A stretch of 56,832 nucleotides of DNA from Ramlibacter sp. GTDB taxonomy: Bacteria; Pseudomonadota; Gammaproteobacteria; Burkholderiales; Burkholderiaceae_C. A model generated the notes under the pieces. It saw only the letters and a list, made by a program, of their open reading frames with translations, was not told the origin of the DNA and did not search any database. The stretch spans positions 1-56,832 of the forward strand of contig JACDFR010000022.1 in NCBI GenBank assembly GCA_013815685.1, written 5' to 3'. Each line of letters opens with the position of its first letter. The stretch's first letter is position 1. This document shows positions 8,241 to 16,714 of this stretch, one piece after another. The position numbers were made by a program, and so were the translations under genes.

Positions 8241-10286
8241 GTGCGCTTGCTCCCGCTTTCCTTTCCGCTTGATCATTGCCGCCCGCGGACGCAAAGTCCG
8301 TTGCGCCGGTGGGGGGCGCGTGCCGGGGCGGCCGCGGTGTTCGCGCTGCTCATTGATGGAAGTGCGATCGCATCCAAGCCGCTCGTTTTCCTTGGCGACC
8401 GGGATCTGCCGCCCTATGAATTCGTCGATCACGGAAAGGCGCGGGGTGCCAACGTCGATCTCGCCGTGGCGATCGGCAGGGTGCTGGACCGCCCGGTCGA
8501 AGTGAGACTGCGGGATTGGTCGCAGGCCCAGGCTGCCTTTGCCGGTGGCGAAGGCGATGCCCTCACCATGTTCGGCCGAACGCCCGACCGCGAGGCGAAT
8601 TTCGACTTCAGCCAGTCCACCATGCCGGTGTCGTTTGCGCTGTTCGTGAGGGCCGATGAAATTTCGCGTTTCGGCGATGACTCGTATCGGGGCAAGCGGA
8701 TCGGTGTCACCCGTGCCGGCCTGGCCCGCGAGTATTTTCAAAGGCAGTACCCCCAGGCCAGCCTGGTCATCGTCGACAGCCTGTCCGATGCCACCCGCCG
8801 GCTGGTGCGGCGCGATATCGATGGGTTCGCCGCCCAGGAATGGAGTCAGTACTACCTGCTGAGCGAACTAGGCACTCACATGATCGTGGGCCTGCCCGCC
8901 TTCAACAGCCGGTTTTGCAACATTGCCATGCGCAGGGGCGACGCTGCTTTGGTGCAGGATATCGATCGCGCGCTGGAGCAGCTGAAAAGCACTGGCGAAC
9001 TGGACCGCATCATCGGCGCCTGGTCCCACACCCGGGTTATCCAGGTTCGGCAGAGCACGCTCGACGCGGCCCTGGCGGGCAGCGTCGCGGCGATCATCGG
9101 GCTGCTGCTGCTCGCCGGCTTTCTGATCGTGTTGCACCGGCAGAAGAAAGCCCTGGCGCAGAGCCAGCGGCAACTGGAGGCCGTTGACCGCCGCAAGGAC
9201 GAGTTTCTGGCCACCCTCGCGCACGAACTGCGCAATCCGCTTGCTCCCATCAGCAACGCGGCACACGTTCTGCAGATCGAGGGCAAGGGCGCACCCACGG
9301 CCTCGTGGGCCCAGGGTGTCATCGTGCGACAGGTAACGCACCTCGCGCGCCTGGTGGACGACCTGCTGGACGTCAGTCGCGTCAACACCGGCAAGCTGGA
9401 GCTGCGGATGGAAGTGGTGGAACTCAACGCTGTGCTTGGGGACGCGGTGGATGCAAGCCGGCCGGCCATCGAGCAAGGACGGCATACCCTCGCCACGATG
9501 TTGTCGGACCATCCGGTCTGGCTGCGGGCCGATCGGGTGCGCCTGACCCAGATCGCCACGAACTTGCTGAACAACGCGGCGAAGTACATGCCGGCGGGCG
9601 GGCAAATCGAGTTGCGGACGGCAAGCGATCCCCCGAACGCCATCCTCGAAGTGCGTGATGAAGGCGTGGGTATCCCGCATGACCGCCTGCCGGAAATTTT
9701 TGAAATGTTCTACCAGGAGGACCGGTCGCGCGGGCGCGCGCAGGGCGGGCTGGGCATCGGGCTGTGGTTGACGCGCCGGTTGGTCCAGATGCATGGCGGC
9801 ACCGTTGAAGCATCGAGCGAGGGCCATGGCCGCGGCAGCTGTTTCACGGTGCGGCTGCCATCGATCGAGGCTCCGGTGGCTGCGCCGCCGTTCCAACCGG
9901 CAACGCCGGCGGCGCCGGAGGATGGGCGCCGCGTTCTGGTCGTTGACGACAATCGGGACGGTGCCGAAACCATGGCGCAGCTGCTGAGCGCCCTGGGCCA
10001 TCGGGTCGAGGTGGCGCTGGATGGCGAGCAAGCCCTGAGGCTTGGAAGCGCCGTGAAGCCCGACATCGTCTTCCTGGACCTTGGACTGCCCGGGATGGAC
10101 GGCTTTGAGGTCGGCCGCAGGTTGCGCGCGTCCGACTGGGGTCGCGATGTGACCCTCGTGGCCCTGACGGGGTGGGGAGGAGATGCGGACAAGCGTGCCA
10201 GCCGGGAAGCCGGGTTCGATGCCCACCTGACCAAGCCCGCGAGTGCGCACGACCTGGCGGCGTTCACGCGCGCAGAGCGCGGATAA
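8241..10286 (+). CDS. Hybrid sensor histidine kinase with periplasmic solute-binding-type sensor
   Basis: A 681-residue protein. The order is a basic N-terminus with signal/anchor (about 20-45), a family-3 solute-binding domain (about 47-270, with DLPPYEF, GRTPDREANFDFS and GKRIGVTRAG), a membrane helix (about 278-300), HisKA with the phospho-acceptor His in ATLAHELRNPLAP (about 325), HATPase (LLNNAAKYM, DEGVGIP, GLGIGLW) and a C-terminal receiver (VVDDNRDG, Asp in FLDLGLPGMDG, Lys in LTKPAS). It probably senses a small polar ligand in the periplasm. The start is uncertain: GTG 8241 is used, and no ATG lies nearby in frame with the signal. It sits between rimM (60 bases upstream) and trmD (10 bases downstream). 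Confidence 0.9.
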   Translation: MRLLPLSFPLDHCRPRTQSPLRRWGARAGAAAVFALLIDGSAIASKPLVFLGDRDLPPYEFVDHGKARGANVDLAVAIGRVLDRPVEVRLRDWSQAQAAFAGGEGDALTMFGRTPDREANFDFSQSTMPVSFALFVRADEISRFGDDSYRGKRIGVTRAGLAREYFQRQYPQASLVIVDSLSDATRRLVRRDIDGFAAQEWSQYYLLSELGTHMIVGLPAFNSRFCNIAMRRGDAALVQDIDRALEQLKSTGELDRIIGAWSHTRVIQVRQSTLDAALAGSVAAIIGLLLLAGFLIVLHRQKKALAQSQRQLEAVDRRKDEFLATLAHELRNPLAPISNAAHVLQIEGKGAPTASWAQGVIVRQVTHLARLVDDLLDVSRVNTGKLELRMEVVELNAVLGDAVDASRPAIEQGRHTLATMLSDHPVWLRADRVRLTQIATNLLNNAAKYMPAGGQIELRTASDPPNAILEVRDEGVGIPHDRLPEIFEMFYQEDRSRGRAQGGLGIGLWLTRRLVQMHGGTVEASSEGHGRGSCFTVRLPSIEAPVAAPPFQPATPAAPEDGRRVLVVDDNRDGAETMAQLLSALGHRVEVALDGEQALRLGSAVKPDIVFLDLGLPGMDGFEVGRRLRASDWGRDVTLVALTGWGGDADKRASREAGFDAHLTKPASAHDLAAFTRAERG

Positions 10287-10296
10287 CATCCGCCTC

Positions 10297-11043
10297 ATGC
10301 GCTTCGACGTTATCACCCTGCTTCCCGAATTGTTCGCGCCCTTCCTGGCCGGCGGTGTGACCCGTCGTGCCTATGAGTCCAAGCAGATCGAAGTCGAATT
10401 CTGGAATCCGCGCCAGTTTGCACAGGGCCATTACCGGCGCGTGGACGACCGCCCTTTTGGCGGCGGTCCCGGCATGGTCATGATGGCCGGCCCGTTGACG
10501 CAGTGCCTGGCCGCCATCCAGGCTCAACGCAGCGATCGCCCGCCCGTGGTACTTTTTTCCCCCGTCGGACCCAAGCTGGACCATGCAAGCGTGGCGCGAT
10601 GGTCGGCCAGCGCGGGCGCCGTCCTGGTCTGCGGGCGCTATGAGGGAATCGACCAGCGGTTCATCGACCGGCATGTGGATGTCCAGGTCAGCCTGGGGGA
10701 TTTCGTGCTTTCCGGCGGCGAGATTGCGGCCATGGCCCTGTTGGATGCCGTTGCCCGTTTGCAGCCGGGGGTATTGGGCGACGAGGACAGCCACCAGTTC
10801 GACAGCTTCAACCCGGCGCTGGATGGCCTGCTCGATTGCCCGCATTACACCCGGCCGGAAGAGTGGCAGGGGGTTAAGGCTCCGGGCGAATTGCTGTCCG
10901 GCCATCACGCGCAGATCGAGCGCTGGCGCCGCGACCGCAGCCTGGAGATCACGGCGAGGCAGCGCCCGGACCTGATCGCCGCGGCCCGCGCATCCGGCCT
11001 TTTATCGAAGGCCGACGAGGCGTTCTTGAGCAAGCTGCCCTAA
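10297..11043 (+). CDS. trmD: tRNA (guanine-37-N1)-methyltransferase
   Basis: A 248-residue SPOUT methyltransferase of normal length. The start MRFDVITLLPELF is conserved, and the knot/SAM region shows RPFGGGPGMVMMAGPL, VCGRYEGIDQRFID and SLGDFVLSGGEIAAM. It methylates G37 next to the anticodon, preventing +1 frameshifting. The ATG is 10 bases after the stop of the inserted kinase gene, so trmD is probably now read from the same message. Confidence 0.97.
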   Translation: MRFDVITLLPELFAPFLAGGVTRRAYESKQIEVEFWNPRQFAQGHYRRVDDRPFGGGPGMVMMAGPLTQCLAAIQAQRSDRPPVVLFSPVGPKLDHASVARWSASAGAVLVCGRYEGIDQRFIDRHVDVQVSLGDFVLSGGEIAAMALLDAVARLQPGVLGDEDSHQFDSFNPALDGLLDCPHYTRPEEWQGVKAPGELLSGHHAQIERWRRDRSLEITARQRPDLIAAARASGLLSKADEAFLSKLP

Positions 11044-11054
11044 TTGCTTATAAT
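11026..11054 (+). promoter_or_regulatory. Candidate sigma-70 promoter for rplS
   Basis: TTGAGC (11026-11031) lies 17 bases before TATAAT (11049-11054), overlapping the 3' end of trmD. The rplS ATG is about 104 bases downstream. It would give L19 its own transcript independent of the kinase-containing upstream operon. Confidence 0.55.
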
Positions 11055-11157
11055 CAAAAGCTTTTCGATCCTCTGCCCGGCCGCGGCACTTCGCGACGCT
11101 TCATGCGCCGATGCGCCGCCCCTAGCGTAGCGCGGGCACGATCCCAGAGGTAAAACC

Positions 11158-11532
<375 letters not shown>

Positions 11533-11548
11533 GCAGCGCCCTCGAACG

Positions 11549-11583
11549 AGCCGCCCCGGCCTTGTGCTCGTGGCGGCTTTTTC
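11549..11583 (+). terminator. Intrinsic terminator after rplS
   Basis: Arms AGCCGCC (11549-11555) and GGCGGCT (11572-11578) form a GC-rich stem, followed directly by a run of T (11578-11582). It lies 17 bases after the rplS stop and just before the next ATG at 11590. Confidence 0.7.
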
Positions 11584-11589
11584 ATTTAT

Positions 11590-12297
11590 ATGCCCATCAA
11601 CCCCGCCCCGGCCTACGTGCCGCTTTCGAAGCTGCCGAATTTCGATCCCCGCACCGTGCCGGTGATTGGTATCGACACGCACCTGCCGGCCGTGTCTGCT
11701 GAAGCCCTGGCGCCCGCGGCGCTGCGTGAACGGTTCCTGGCACCGCCCGCCTGGGAGCCGGAGGTCTGGGCCGAGCCGAACTTCGGGCAACGCAAGCCGG
11801 CCAAGGCGTCGGTATTGGTGCCGGTGGTGATGCGCGAGCGTCCCACGGTGCTGCTCACCGAACGGACCACCCACCTGTCCACCCACTCCGGGCAGGTCGC
11901 TTTTCCCGGCGGCAAGCGGGACGACACCGACACCGACGACGCGCACACCGCGTTGCGGGAGGCCCACGAGGAAATAGGCCTGGCCGCCGAGCTGGTGGAG
12001 GTGATCGGCCAAATGCCCACCTACACGACGGGCTCGCAATTCATCATCACACCCGTCGTGGCGCTGGTCGATCCCGGCCACCGGCTGGCACTCAATGCCT
12101 TCGAGGTGGCCGATGCCTTCGAGGTGCCGCTCGACTTCCTGATGAACCCCGCCCATCACCGCCGGCATGTGATCGAATGGGCCGGTGCGCGCCGCGAGTG
12201 GTTCTCCATGCCCTACATGGACGGGACGCAGGAGCGCTTTGTCTGGGGCGCCACGGCGGCCATGCTGCGCAATTTCTACCGGTTCCTGTCCGCATAG
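11590..12297 (+). CDS. Nudix hydrolase, CoA pyrophosphatase type
   Basis: A 235-residue protein. The Nudix box starts at the GG of VAFPGGKRD (about residue 98) and continues to TALREAHEEIGL, giving the REx2EE metal-binding glutamates. The UPF0035-type element upstream (LLTERTTHLSTHSGQVAFPGG) is characteristic of the CoA-cleaving NudL/YeaB group, which hydrolyses CoA to 3',5'-ADP and phosphopantetheine. It begins right after the rplS terminator and is followed by a CobD-like gene 35 bases downstream. Confidence 0.88.
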   Translation: MPINPAPAYVPLSKLPNFDPRTVPVIGIDTHLPAVSAEALAPAALRERFLAPPAWEPEVWAEPNFGQRKPAKASVLVPVVMRERPTVLLTERTTHLSTHSGQVAFPGGKRDDTDTDDAHTALREAHEEIGLAAELVEVIGQMPTYTTGSQFIITPVVALVDPGHRLALNAFEVADAFEVPLDFLMNPAHHRRHVIEWAGARREWFSMPYMDGTQERFVWGATAAMLRNFYRFLSA

Positions 12298-12332
12298 GTG
12301 CCCTTGCCCGGCAGTCGCTTTATGATTGCCGT

Positions 12333-13325
12333 ATGAGCTTTTTCGCCATCCTGTTCGCGCTCTTGATCGAGCAGGTGCGTCCCTTGGCCCGGCACAACCC
12401 GATTCATGCATCGCTGCGGGCCTGGGCTCGCTGGGCCAGCCGCAATTTCGACGCCGGCAAGCCTCACCATGGCTGGGTGGCGTGGAGCCTGGCGGTGCTC
12501 GTGCCTTCAGCCTCCGCCGTGGCCGTGCACTGGGCGCTGGTCCTCACGCTCGGATGGGCCGTGGCCGTGCTGTGGAGCGTGGCCGTGCTTTATGTGACCC
12601 TGGGCTTCCGGCAGTTCAGCCATCATTTCACCGGCATCCGCGATGCGCTCGACGCCGGCGAAGAAGCGAAGGCGCGGGAGCTGCTGGTCCATTGGCAGCA
12701 GGTCGACGCGAGCGAGCTGCCGCGCAGCGAGATCGTGCGCCACGTGATCGAATATTCGGTACTGGCAGCCCATCGCCACGTGTTCGGGGTTCTCGCGTGG
12801 TTCTCGGTGTTGGCCGCGTTCGGCATGGGGCCGGCCGGGGCGGTCCTGTATCGCATGAGCGAATTCGTCGCCCGCTATTGGAAGCATCGCAATCGCACCC
12901 TCACCCAGCCGGCCAGTGCGGCGCTGCAGTCGGCCGCGGCCCGAGCCTGGGCCGCCGTCGATTGGCTGCCCGCCCGCATCACGGCGATCGCGTTCGCGGT
13001 CGTGGGGAGCTTCGAAGAGGCGATCGACTGCTGGCGCAACTACGCGCAGCGTTTTCCCAACGACAACGATGGCGTGATCCTCGCCGCCACCTCGGGTGCC
13101 GTGAACGTACGCCTGGGTGGCGAGGCGCTCCGGTCCGCCTATTCGGCCGGCGGCTCGCCGGGCTATCGCGCGGGCGGCGCCGAGGCCATGGACGCCACCG
13201 AGAGCACGCCGGGCCGCGAAGCCGAGGTGGCGCACCTGGCGCAGATCGTCGGCCTGGTCTGGCGTTCGGTCGTGCTCTGGATGGTGCTGTTGGCGCTTCT
13301 CACTTTGGCGCGCCTGCTGGGCTGA
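12333..13325 (+). CDS. CobD/CbiB-family membrane protein
   Basis: A 330-residue membrane protein starting at ATG 12333 (MSFFAILFALLIEQVRPL). It resembles the CobD/CbiB-like family of Burkholderiales that keeps the scaffold of adenosylcobinamide-phosphate synthase, including an N-terminal ALLIEQ segment and a late FEEAIDCWRNYA block. It has about five hydrophobic segments, the last at the C-terminus. No other cobalamin gene is near, so a true cobalamin role is doubtful. It converges on rsgA with only 3 bases between the stops. Confidence 0.75.
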   Translation: MSFFAILFALLIEQVRPLARHNPIHASLRAWARWASRNFDAGKPHHGWVAWSLAVLVPSASAVAVHWALVLTLGWAVAVLWSVAVLYVTLGFRQFSHHFTGIRDALDAGEEAKARELLVHWQQVDASELPRSEIVRHVIEYSVLAAHRHVFGVLAWFSVLAAFGMGPAGAVLYRMSEFVARYWKHRNRTLTQPASAALQSAAARAWAAVDWLPARITAIAFAVVGSFEEAIDCWRNYAQRFPNDNDGVILAATSGAVNVRLGGEALRSAYSAGGSPGYRAGGAEAMDATESTPGREAEVAHLAQIVGLVWRSVVLWMVLLALLTLARLLG

Positions 13326-13328
13326 CGT

Positions 13329-14246
13329 TCAGAACCGCTGCGGCTGCGACAGCTCGGCAAACAGCTCCTGGTAGATCCTGTAGCGCGAGGGCGTGATCCC
13401 ATCGTCGGCAGGGCCCACCGCGGCGCTAACGCCGCAACCCGGCTCATGCAGGTGCGTGCAGTTGTAGAACTTGCAATTGCCCATGTGCGCTTTCATGTCG
13501 GGCATGCAGCCCGCCAGTTGCGCGGGCTCGATGTGGTTGAGGCCAAACTCCTGGAAGCCGGGCGAATCGATCAGGGCGGTGCCGCGCGCCTTGTCGACCC
13601 AGTACAAGGTGGTGCTCGTGGTCGTGTGCTTGCCCGAATTCAGGGCCTGCGAGATCTCGCCCGTCACCACCACCGCCCCGGGTGCCAGAAGGTTTATGAG
13701 CGTGCTCTTGCCCGCGCCCGAAGGGCCCAGCACCAGGGTCGTCTTGCCCTCCAGATGCTTCAACAAGTGGTCCCGGTCGACCTGGCTCGACTGCCTGAGC
13801 GAGAGCGGCATCACCCCGTAGTGCATGCGCTGATAGGGCAGCAGCCGGGCCCAGGCCCGCTCGAAGGGCTCCACCAGGTCGCTCTTGTTCAAGGCGATCA
13901 ACGGCGGGATGCGCTCGGCTTCCGTGGCGATCAGCGCGCGGGCCAGCTGGCTCCCCGAGAATTCGGGCGTGGCCGCAATCAGGATCAGGACCTGGTCGAG
14001 GTTGGCTGCGAAGGACTTGGTGCGGATCTCGTCCTGGCGGTAGAAAAGGTTGCGGCGCTCCTCGACCTTCTCGATCGTCCCCTCGTCGTGGGTTCCCTGC
14101 CAAAGCACCCGGTCGCCGACCACGGCGTGGCTCTTCTTGCCGCGGGGATGACAGATCAGGAGCTTGCCCTCGGGCGTTTCCACAAGGAAGTGGCGGCCAT
14201 GGCTGGCAACCACGAGTCCGTTTTCGAGCGCAGCGCGCCCGGTCAA
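13329..14246 (-). CDS. rsgA: Small-ribosomal-subunit biogenesis GTPase RsgA
   Basis: A circularly permuted GTPase: an OB fold (ENGLVVASHGRHFLVE), then G4 (ALNKSDL), G1/P-loop (GPSGAGKSTLINLL), G3 (DSPGFQEFG) and a C-terminal zinc knuckle (Cys-His-Cys from NCKFYNC to HEPGC). It releases RbfA during late 30S maturation. No ATG fits: the one at 14260 runs into a stop in its frame. TTG 14246 is chosen because GAGGA ends 7 bases upstream. TTG 14264 is the alternative and would overlap the phhB end. It is last in an M48 peptidase-phhB-rsgA operon. Confidence 0.93.
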   Translation of the reverse strand: MTGRAALENGLVVASHGRHFLVETPEGKLLICHPRGKKSHAVVGDRVLWQGTHDEGTIEKVEERRNLFYRQDEIRTKSFAANLDQVLILIAATPEFSGSQLARALIATEAERIPPLIALNKSDLVEPFERAWARLLPYQRMHYGVMPLSLRQSSQVDRDHLLKHLEGKTTLVLGPSGAGKSTLINLLAPGAVVVTGEISQALNSGKHTTTSTTLYWVDKARGTALIDSPGFQEFGLNHIEPAQLAGCMPDMKAHMGNCKFYNCTHLHEPGCGVSAAVGPADDGITPSRYRIYQELFAELSQPQRF

Positions 14247-14256
14247 GGACGCATCC

Positions 14257-14595
14257 TCATGCAAGAAGCGCGTCGACTTGCGATGCGCACTCGAAATCGG
14301 TCTCGGACAGGCCCTGCACATCGTGTGTGTTCCAGCGCACGACACAGCGGTTGTAATGCACCGACAGGTCGGGATGGTGGTCCTGCGCATTGGCAATGAA
14401 GGCCACGGCGTTCACGAACGAGATCGTCTCGTAGTAGTTCACGAAGTTGTAGGTCTTCTCGATCGCGATGTCGGGGCCGTCGCCAGCGAGCTTCCAGCCG
14501 GCGGCAGCGGCCAGCCGCGTCACGATCTCGGGGCCGCTCAGCGGCCGGCGCGACAGCAGCGTCCAGTCCTTTTTCTTCAGGATCGAATCGGTCAT
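14257..14595 (-). CDS. phhB: Pterin-4a-carbinolamine dehydratase
   Basis: A 112-residue protein with the PCD signature: FVNYYETISFVNAVAFIA, then the active-site set in AQDHHPDLSVHYNRCVVRWNTHD (His-His, then His, then Trp-x-Thr-His). It dehydrates 4a-hydroxytetrahydrobiopterin to recycle the pterin cofactor of aromatic amino acid hydroxylases. No hydroxylase is in the window. The ATG overlaps the stop of the M48 peptidase gene (ATGA). Confidence 0.93.
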   Translation of the reverse strand: MTDSILKKKDWTLLSRRPLSGPEIVTRLAAAAGWKLAGDGPDIAIEKTYNFVNYYETISFVNAVAFIANAQDHHPDLSVHYNRCVVRWNTHDVQGLSETDFECASQVDALLA

Positions 14596-15860
14596 GCGAA
14601 GGCTCCCCCGGTCATGCGCGCCAGCCGTTCGGACGCCGGCGGATGCGAGTAATAGAACTTGACGAAGACGGGATCGGGCGTCAGCGTCGAGGCATTGTCC
14701 TCGTACAGTTTCAGCAGGGCGGTGGAAAGGTCTTTGCCGCTGGTTTGCTGCACCGCGTAGGCGTCGGCTTCGAACTCGTGCTTGCGCGAAAGCCGCGCGA
14801 AAAGCGGCGAGACGAAAAACGTGAACACCGGCACCGCCAGCAGGAACAGCAGCAGCGCCAGGGCGTCATTGGGCCCGTCGAGGCTGGGGCGTACACCCAG
14901 GCCGGTGTAGAACCACGCTTGCATGGACAGCCAGCCCAGCAGGCCGAAGCCCGCCAGGCTCAGCGCAAACATCCCGACGATGCGCTTGATGATGTGCTTG
15001 TGCTTGAAGTGGCCGAGTTCGTGCGCCAGCACCGCGTCCACCTCGCCCGGCGACAGCTTGGCCAGCAAGGTGTCGTAGAACACCACGCGCTTGGCGGCGC
15101 CGAATCCGGTGAAGTAGGCATTGGCATGAGCGCTGCGCTTGCTGCCGTCCATGACGAACAGGCCCTTGGCCGCGAAACCGCAACGCCGCATCAGCTCGGT
15201 CACGCGTGCCTTCAGCGTCTCGTCATCGAGCGGCTTGAACTTGTTGAAAAGCGGCGCGATGAACGTCGGGTACACAACGAGCAGCAGCAGGTTGAAGCCC
15301 ATCCACACGGCCCAGGCCCACAGCCACCACAGGCTGCCCGTCGCGCCCATGAGCCAGAGAATCAGCGCCGCAATTGGCAAGCCGATGGCCGCCGCGATCA
15401 GCGTGGACTTGAACAAGTCCGCCAGCCAGAGCCGCAGGCGCATCTTGTTGAAGCCGAATCGCTCCTCGAGCACGAAGGTCTGGTACAGCGTCAACGGCAG
15501 CTCGAGGGCGCCGCCGATCAATGCGAAACAGGCCAGTAGCGCCAGCTGCTGCCACATGCCCGTGCCTACCCAGCCCAGCAAGGCGAGATTGAGACCATCC
15601 AGGCCGCCAAGCAAGGTCCAGCCCAGCAGCACGGCGGCGCTGAAAGCCAGCTCGACCAGCCCAAACCGGGTCTTGGCGATGGTGTAGTCGGCGGCTTTCT
15701 GATGAGCCGGCAGTGTGACGGTGCCCGCAAACGCGGGCGGGACCTTGTCGCGATGGCCCGCGACGTGGCGGATTTGCCGTGAGGCCAGCCAGAACTTCAC
15801 GCCCAGGCCGGCGAGCAAGAAGGCGGCGAACGCCAACGTAAGAAGATAGGAAGCGCTCAT
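14592..15860 (-). CDS. M48-family membrane metallopeptidase (Ste24-like)
   Basis: A 422-residue protein with an N-terminal hydrophobic segment and further helices to about residue 220. The zinc site is HELGH within VLAHELGHFKHKHI (about residue 285), and the third ligand lies in KHEFEADAYAV (about 360). This is the CAAX-prenyl-protease/Ste24 branch of M48, which cleaves membrane or misfolded proteins at the inner membrane. ATG 15860 is chosen over an upstream codon because it starts the hydrophobic segment directly. It is divergent from orn with 35 bases between starts, and its stop overlaps the phhB start. Confidence 0.9.
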   Translation of the reverse strand: MSASYLLTLAFAAFLLAGLGVKFWLASRQIRHVAGHRDKVPPAFAGTVTLPAHQKAADYTIAKTRFGLVELAFSAAVLLGWTLLGGLDGLNLALLGWVGTGMWQQLALLACFALIGGALELPLTLYQTFVLEERFGFNKMRLRLWLADLFKSTLIAAAIGLPIAALILWLMGATGSLWWLWAWAVWMGFNLLLLVVYPTFIAPLFNKFKPLDDETLKARVTELMRRCGFAAKGLFVMDGSKRSAHANAYFTGFGAAKRVVFYDTLLAKLSPGEVDAVLAHELGHFKHKHIIKRIVGMFALSLAGFGLLGWLSMQAWFYTGLGVRPSLDGPNDALALLLFLLAVPVFTFFVSPLFARLSRKHEFEADAYAVQQTSGKDLSTALLKLYEDNASTLTPDPVFVKFYYSHPPASERLARMTGGAFA

Positions 15861-15895
15861 GCGTGCAAGTTTAGGGCATAGGCGACAATCGCAAG

Positions 15896-16498
15896 ATGCC
15901 AGAAACCGAAGCGCAAGTGCCCGCCACCCTTCCAAAAAGCGACCAGAACCTGATCTGGCTCGACTGTGAAATGACCGGGCTCGACCCCGAAGTCGATCGC
16001 CTTATCGAAATTGCGGTGATCGTGACCGGCGCCGAACTCACGCCCCGCATCGAAGGCCCGGTCCTCGTGATCCACCAGAGCGATGCACAGCTGGACAAGA
16101 TGGACGCCTGGAACAAGGGCACCCACGGCCGCAGCGGCTTGATCGACAAGGTGAAGGCATCCACCGTCATGGAGGCCCAGGCCGAGCAGGAGATCCTGGA
16201 GTTCCTCGCGAAGTACGCATCCAGGGGGAGCACCCCCATGTGCGGCAACAGCATCAGCCAGGACCGGCGATTTCTGGTGAAGTACATGCCCAAGCTCGAG
16301 GCCTTCTTTCACTATCGCAACCTGGACGTGAGCACCCTCAAGGAACTGGCCAAGCGCTGGCGGCCCGACGTCTTCAACGCGTTCAAGAAGCAGCAAAAGC
16401 ACACGGCGCTGGCCGACGTGCACGAATCCATCGATGAGCTTGCCCACTATCGCGAGCACTTCCTCAAGCTGCACAGCTCGACGTCGCTTGCGGGATAA
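15896..16498 (+). CDS. orn: Oligoribonuclease
   Basis: A 200-residue DEDDh 3'-5' exonuclease. ExoI is [10 protein letters not shown] (about residues 22-31), ExoII is in [12 protein letters not shown], and ExoIII is [14 protein letters not shown]. It degrades 2-5-mer RNAs, including pGpG from c-di-GMP turnover. The N-terminal extension of about 16 residues is longer than in E. coli. The gene is divergent from the M48 peptidase gene. Confidence 0.96.
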   Translation: MPETEAQVPATLPKSDQNLIWLDCEMTGLDPEVDRLIEIAVIVTGAELTPRIEGPVLVIHQSDAQLDKMDAWNKGTHGRSGLIDKVKASTVMEAQAEQEILEFLAKYASRGSTPMCGNSISQDRRFLVKYMPKLEAFFHYRNLDVSTLKELAKRWRPDVFNAFKKQQKHTALADVHESIDELAHYREHFLKLHSSTSLAG

Positions 16499-16500
16499 CC

Positions 16501-16647
16501 ATGAACGTGCGACAATCATTGGCTTGGCTGCATTTTGGCAGTCATCGTGCATCTCCCTTCACACACCGGCTCACTCCTGATGAAGTACAGGAAGCGCTCA
16601 CCGCGCTGAACGAGCCTCCAGCGGCCCCGGCCCTGACAGTCGTTTGA
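16501..16647 (+). CDS. Possible small ORF downstream of orn, 48 aa
   Basis: An ATG 2 bases after the orn stop opens 48 codons (MNVRQSLAWLHFG...). It has no recognised domain and no clear ribosome-binding site beyond the orn 3' end. The gap to the helicase (about 215 bases) is otherwise empty apart from a short inverted repeat (ATGGTT and AACCAT, about 16647-16668). It may be chance. Confidence 0.2.
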   Translation: MNVRQSLAWLHFGSHRASPFTHRLTPDEVQEALTALNEPPAAPALTVV

Positions 16648-16714
16648 TGGTTGATGTTTTTTAACCATTGACGACAACGCCGCCATCTTTGGCTGCGTAT
16701 GCGTGTGAGTAAAC

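Noticed and set aside
12333..13325. Cobalamin biosynthesis gene (cobD) as a pathway marker
   Set aside because: Only a CobD/CbiB-like protein is present, with no other cobalamin gene; this family member is common in Burkholderiales outside cobalamin loci.
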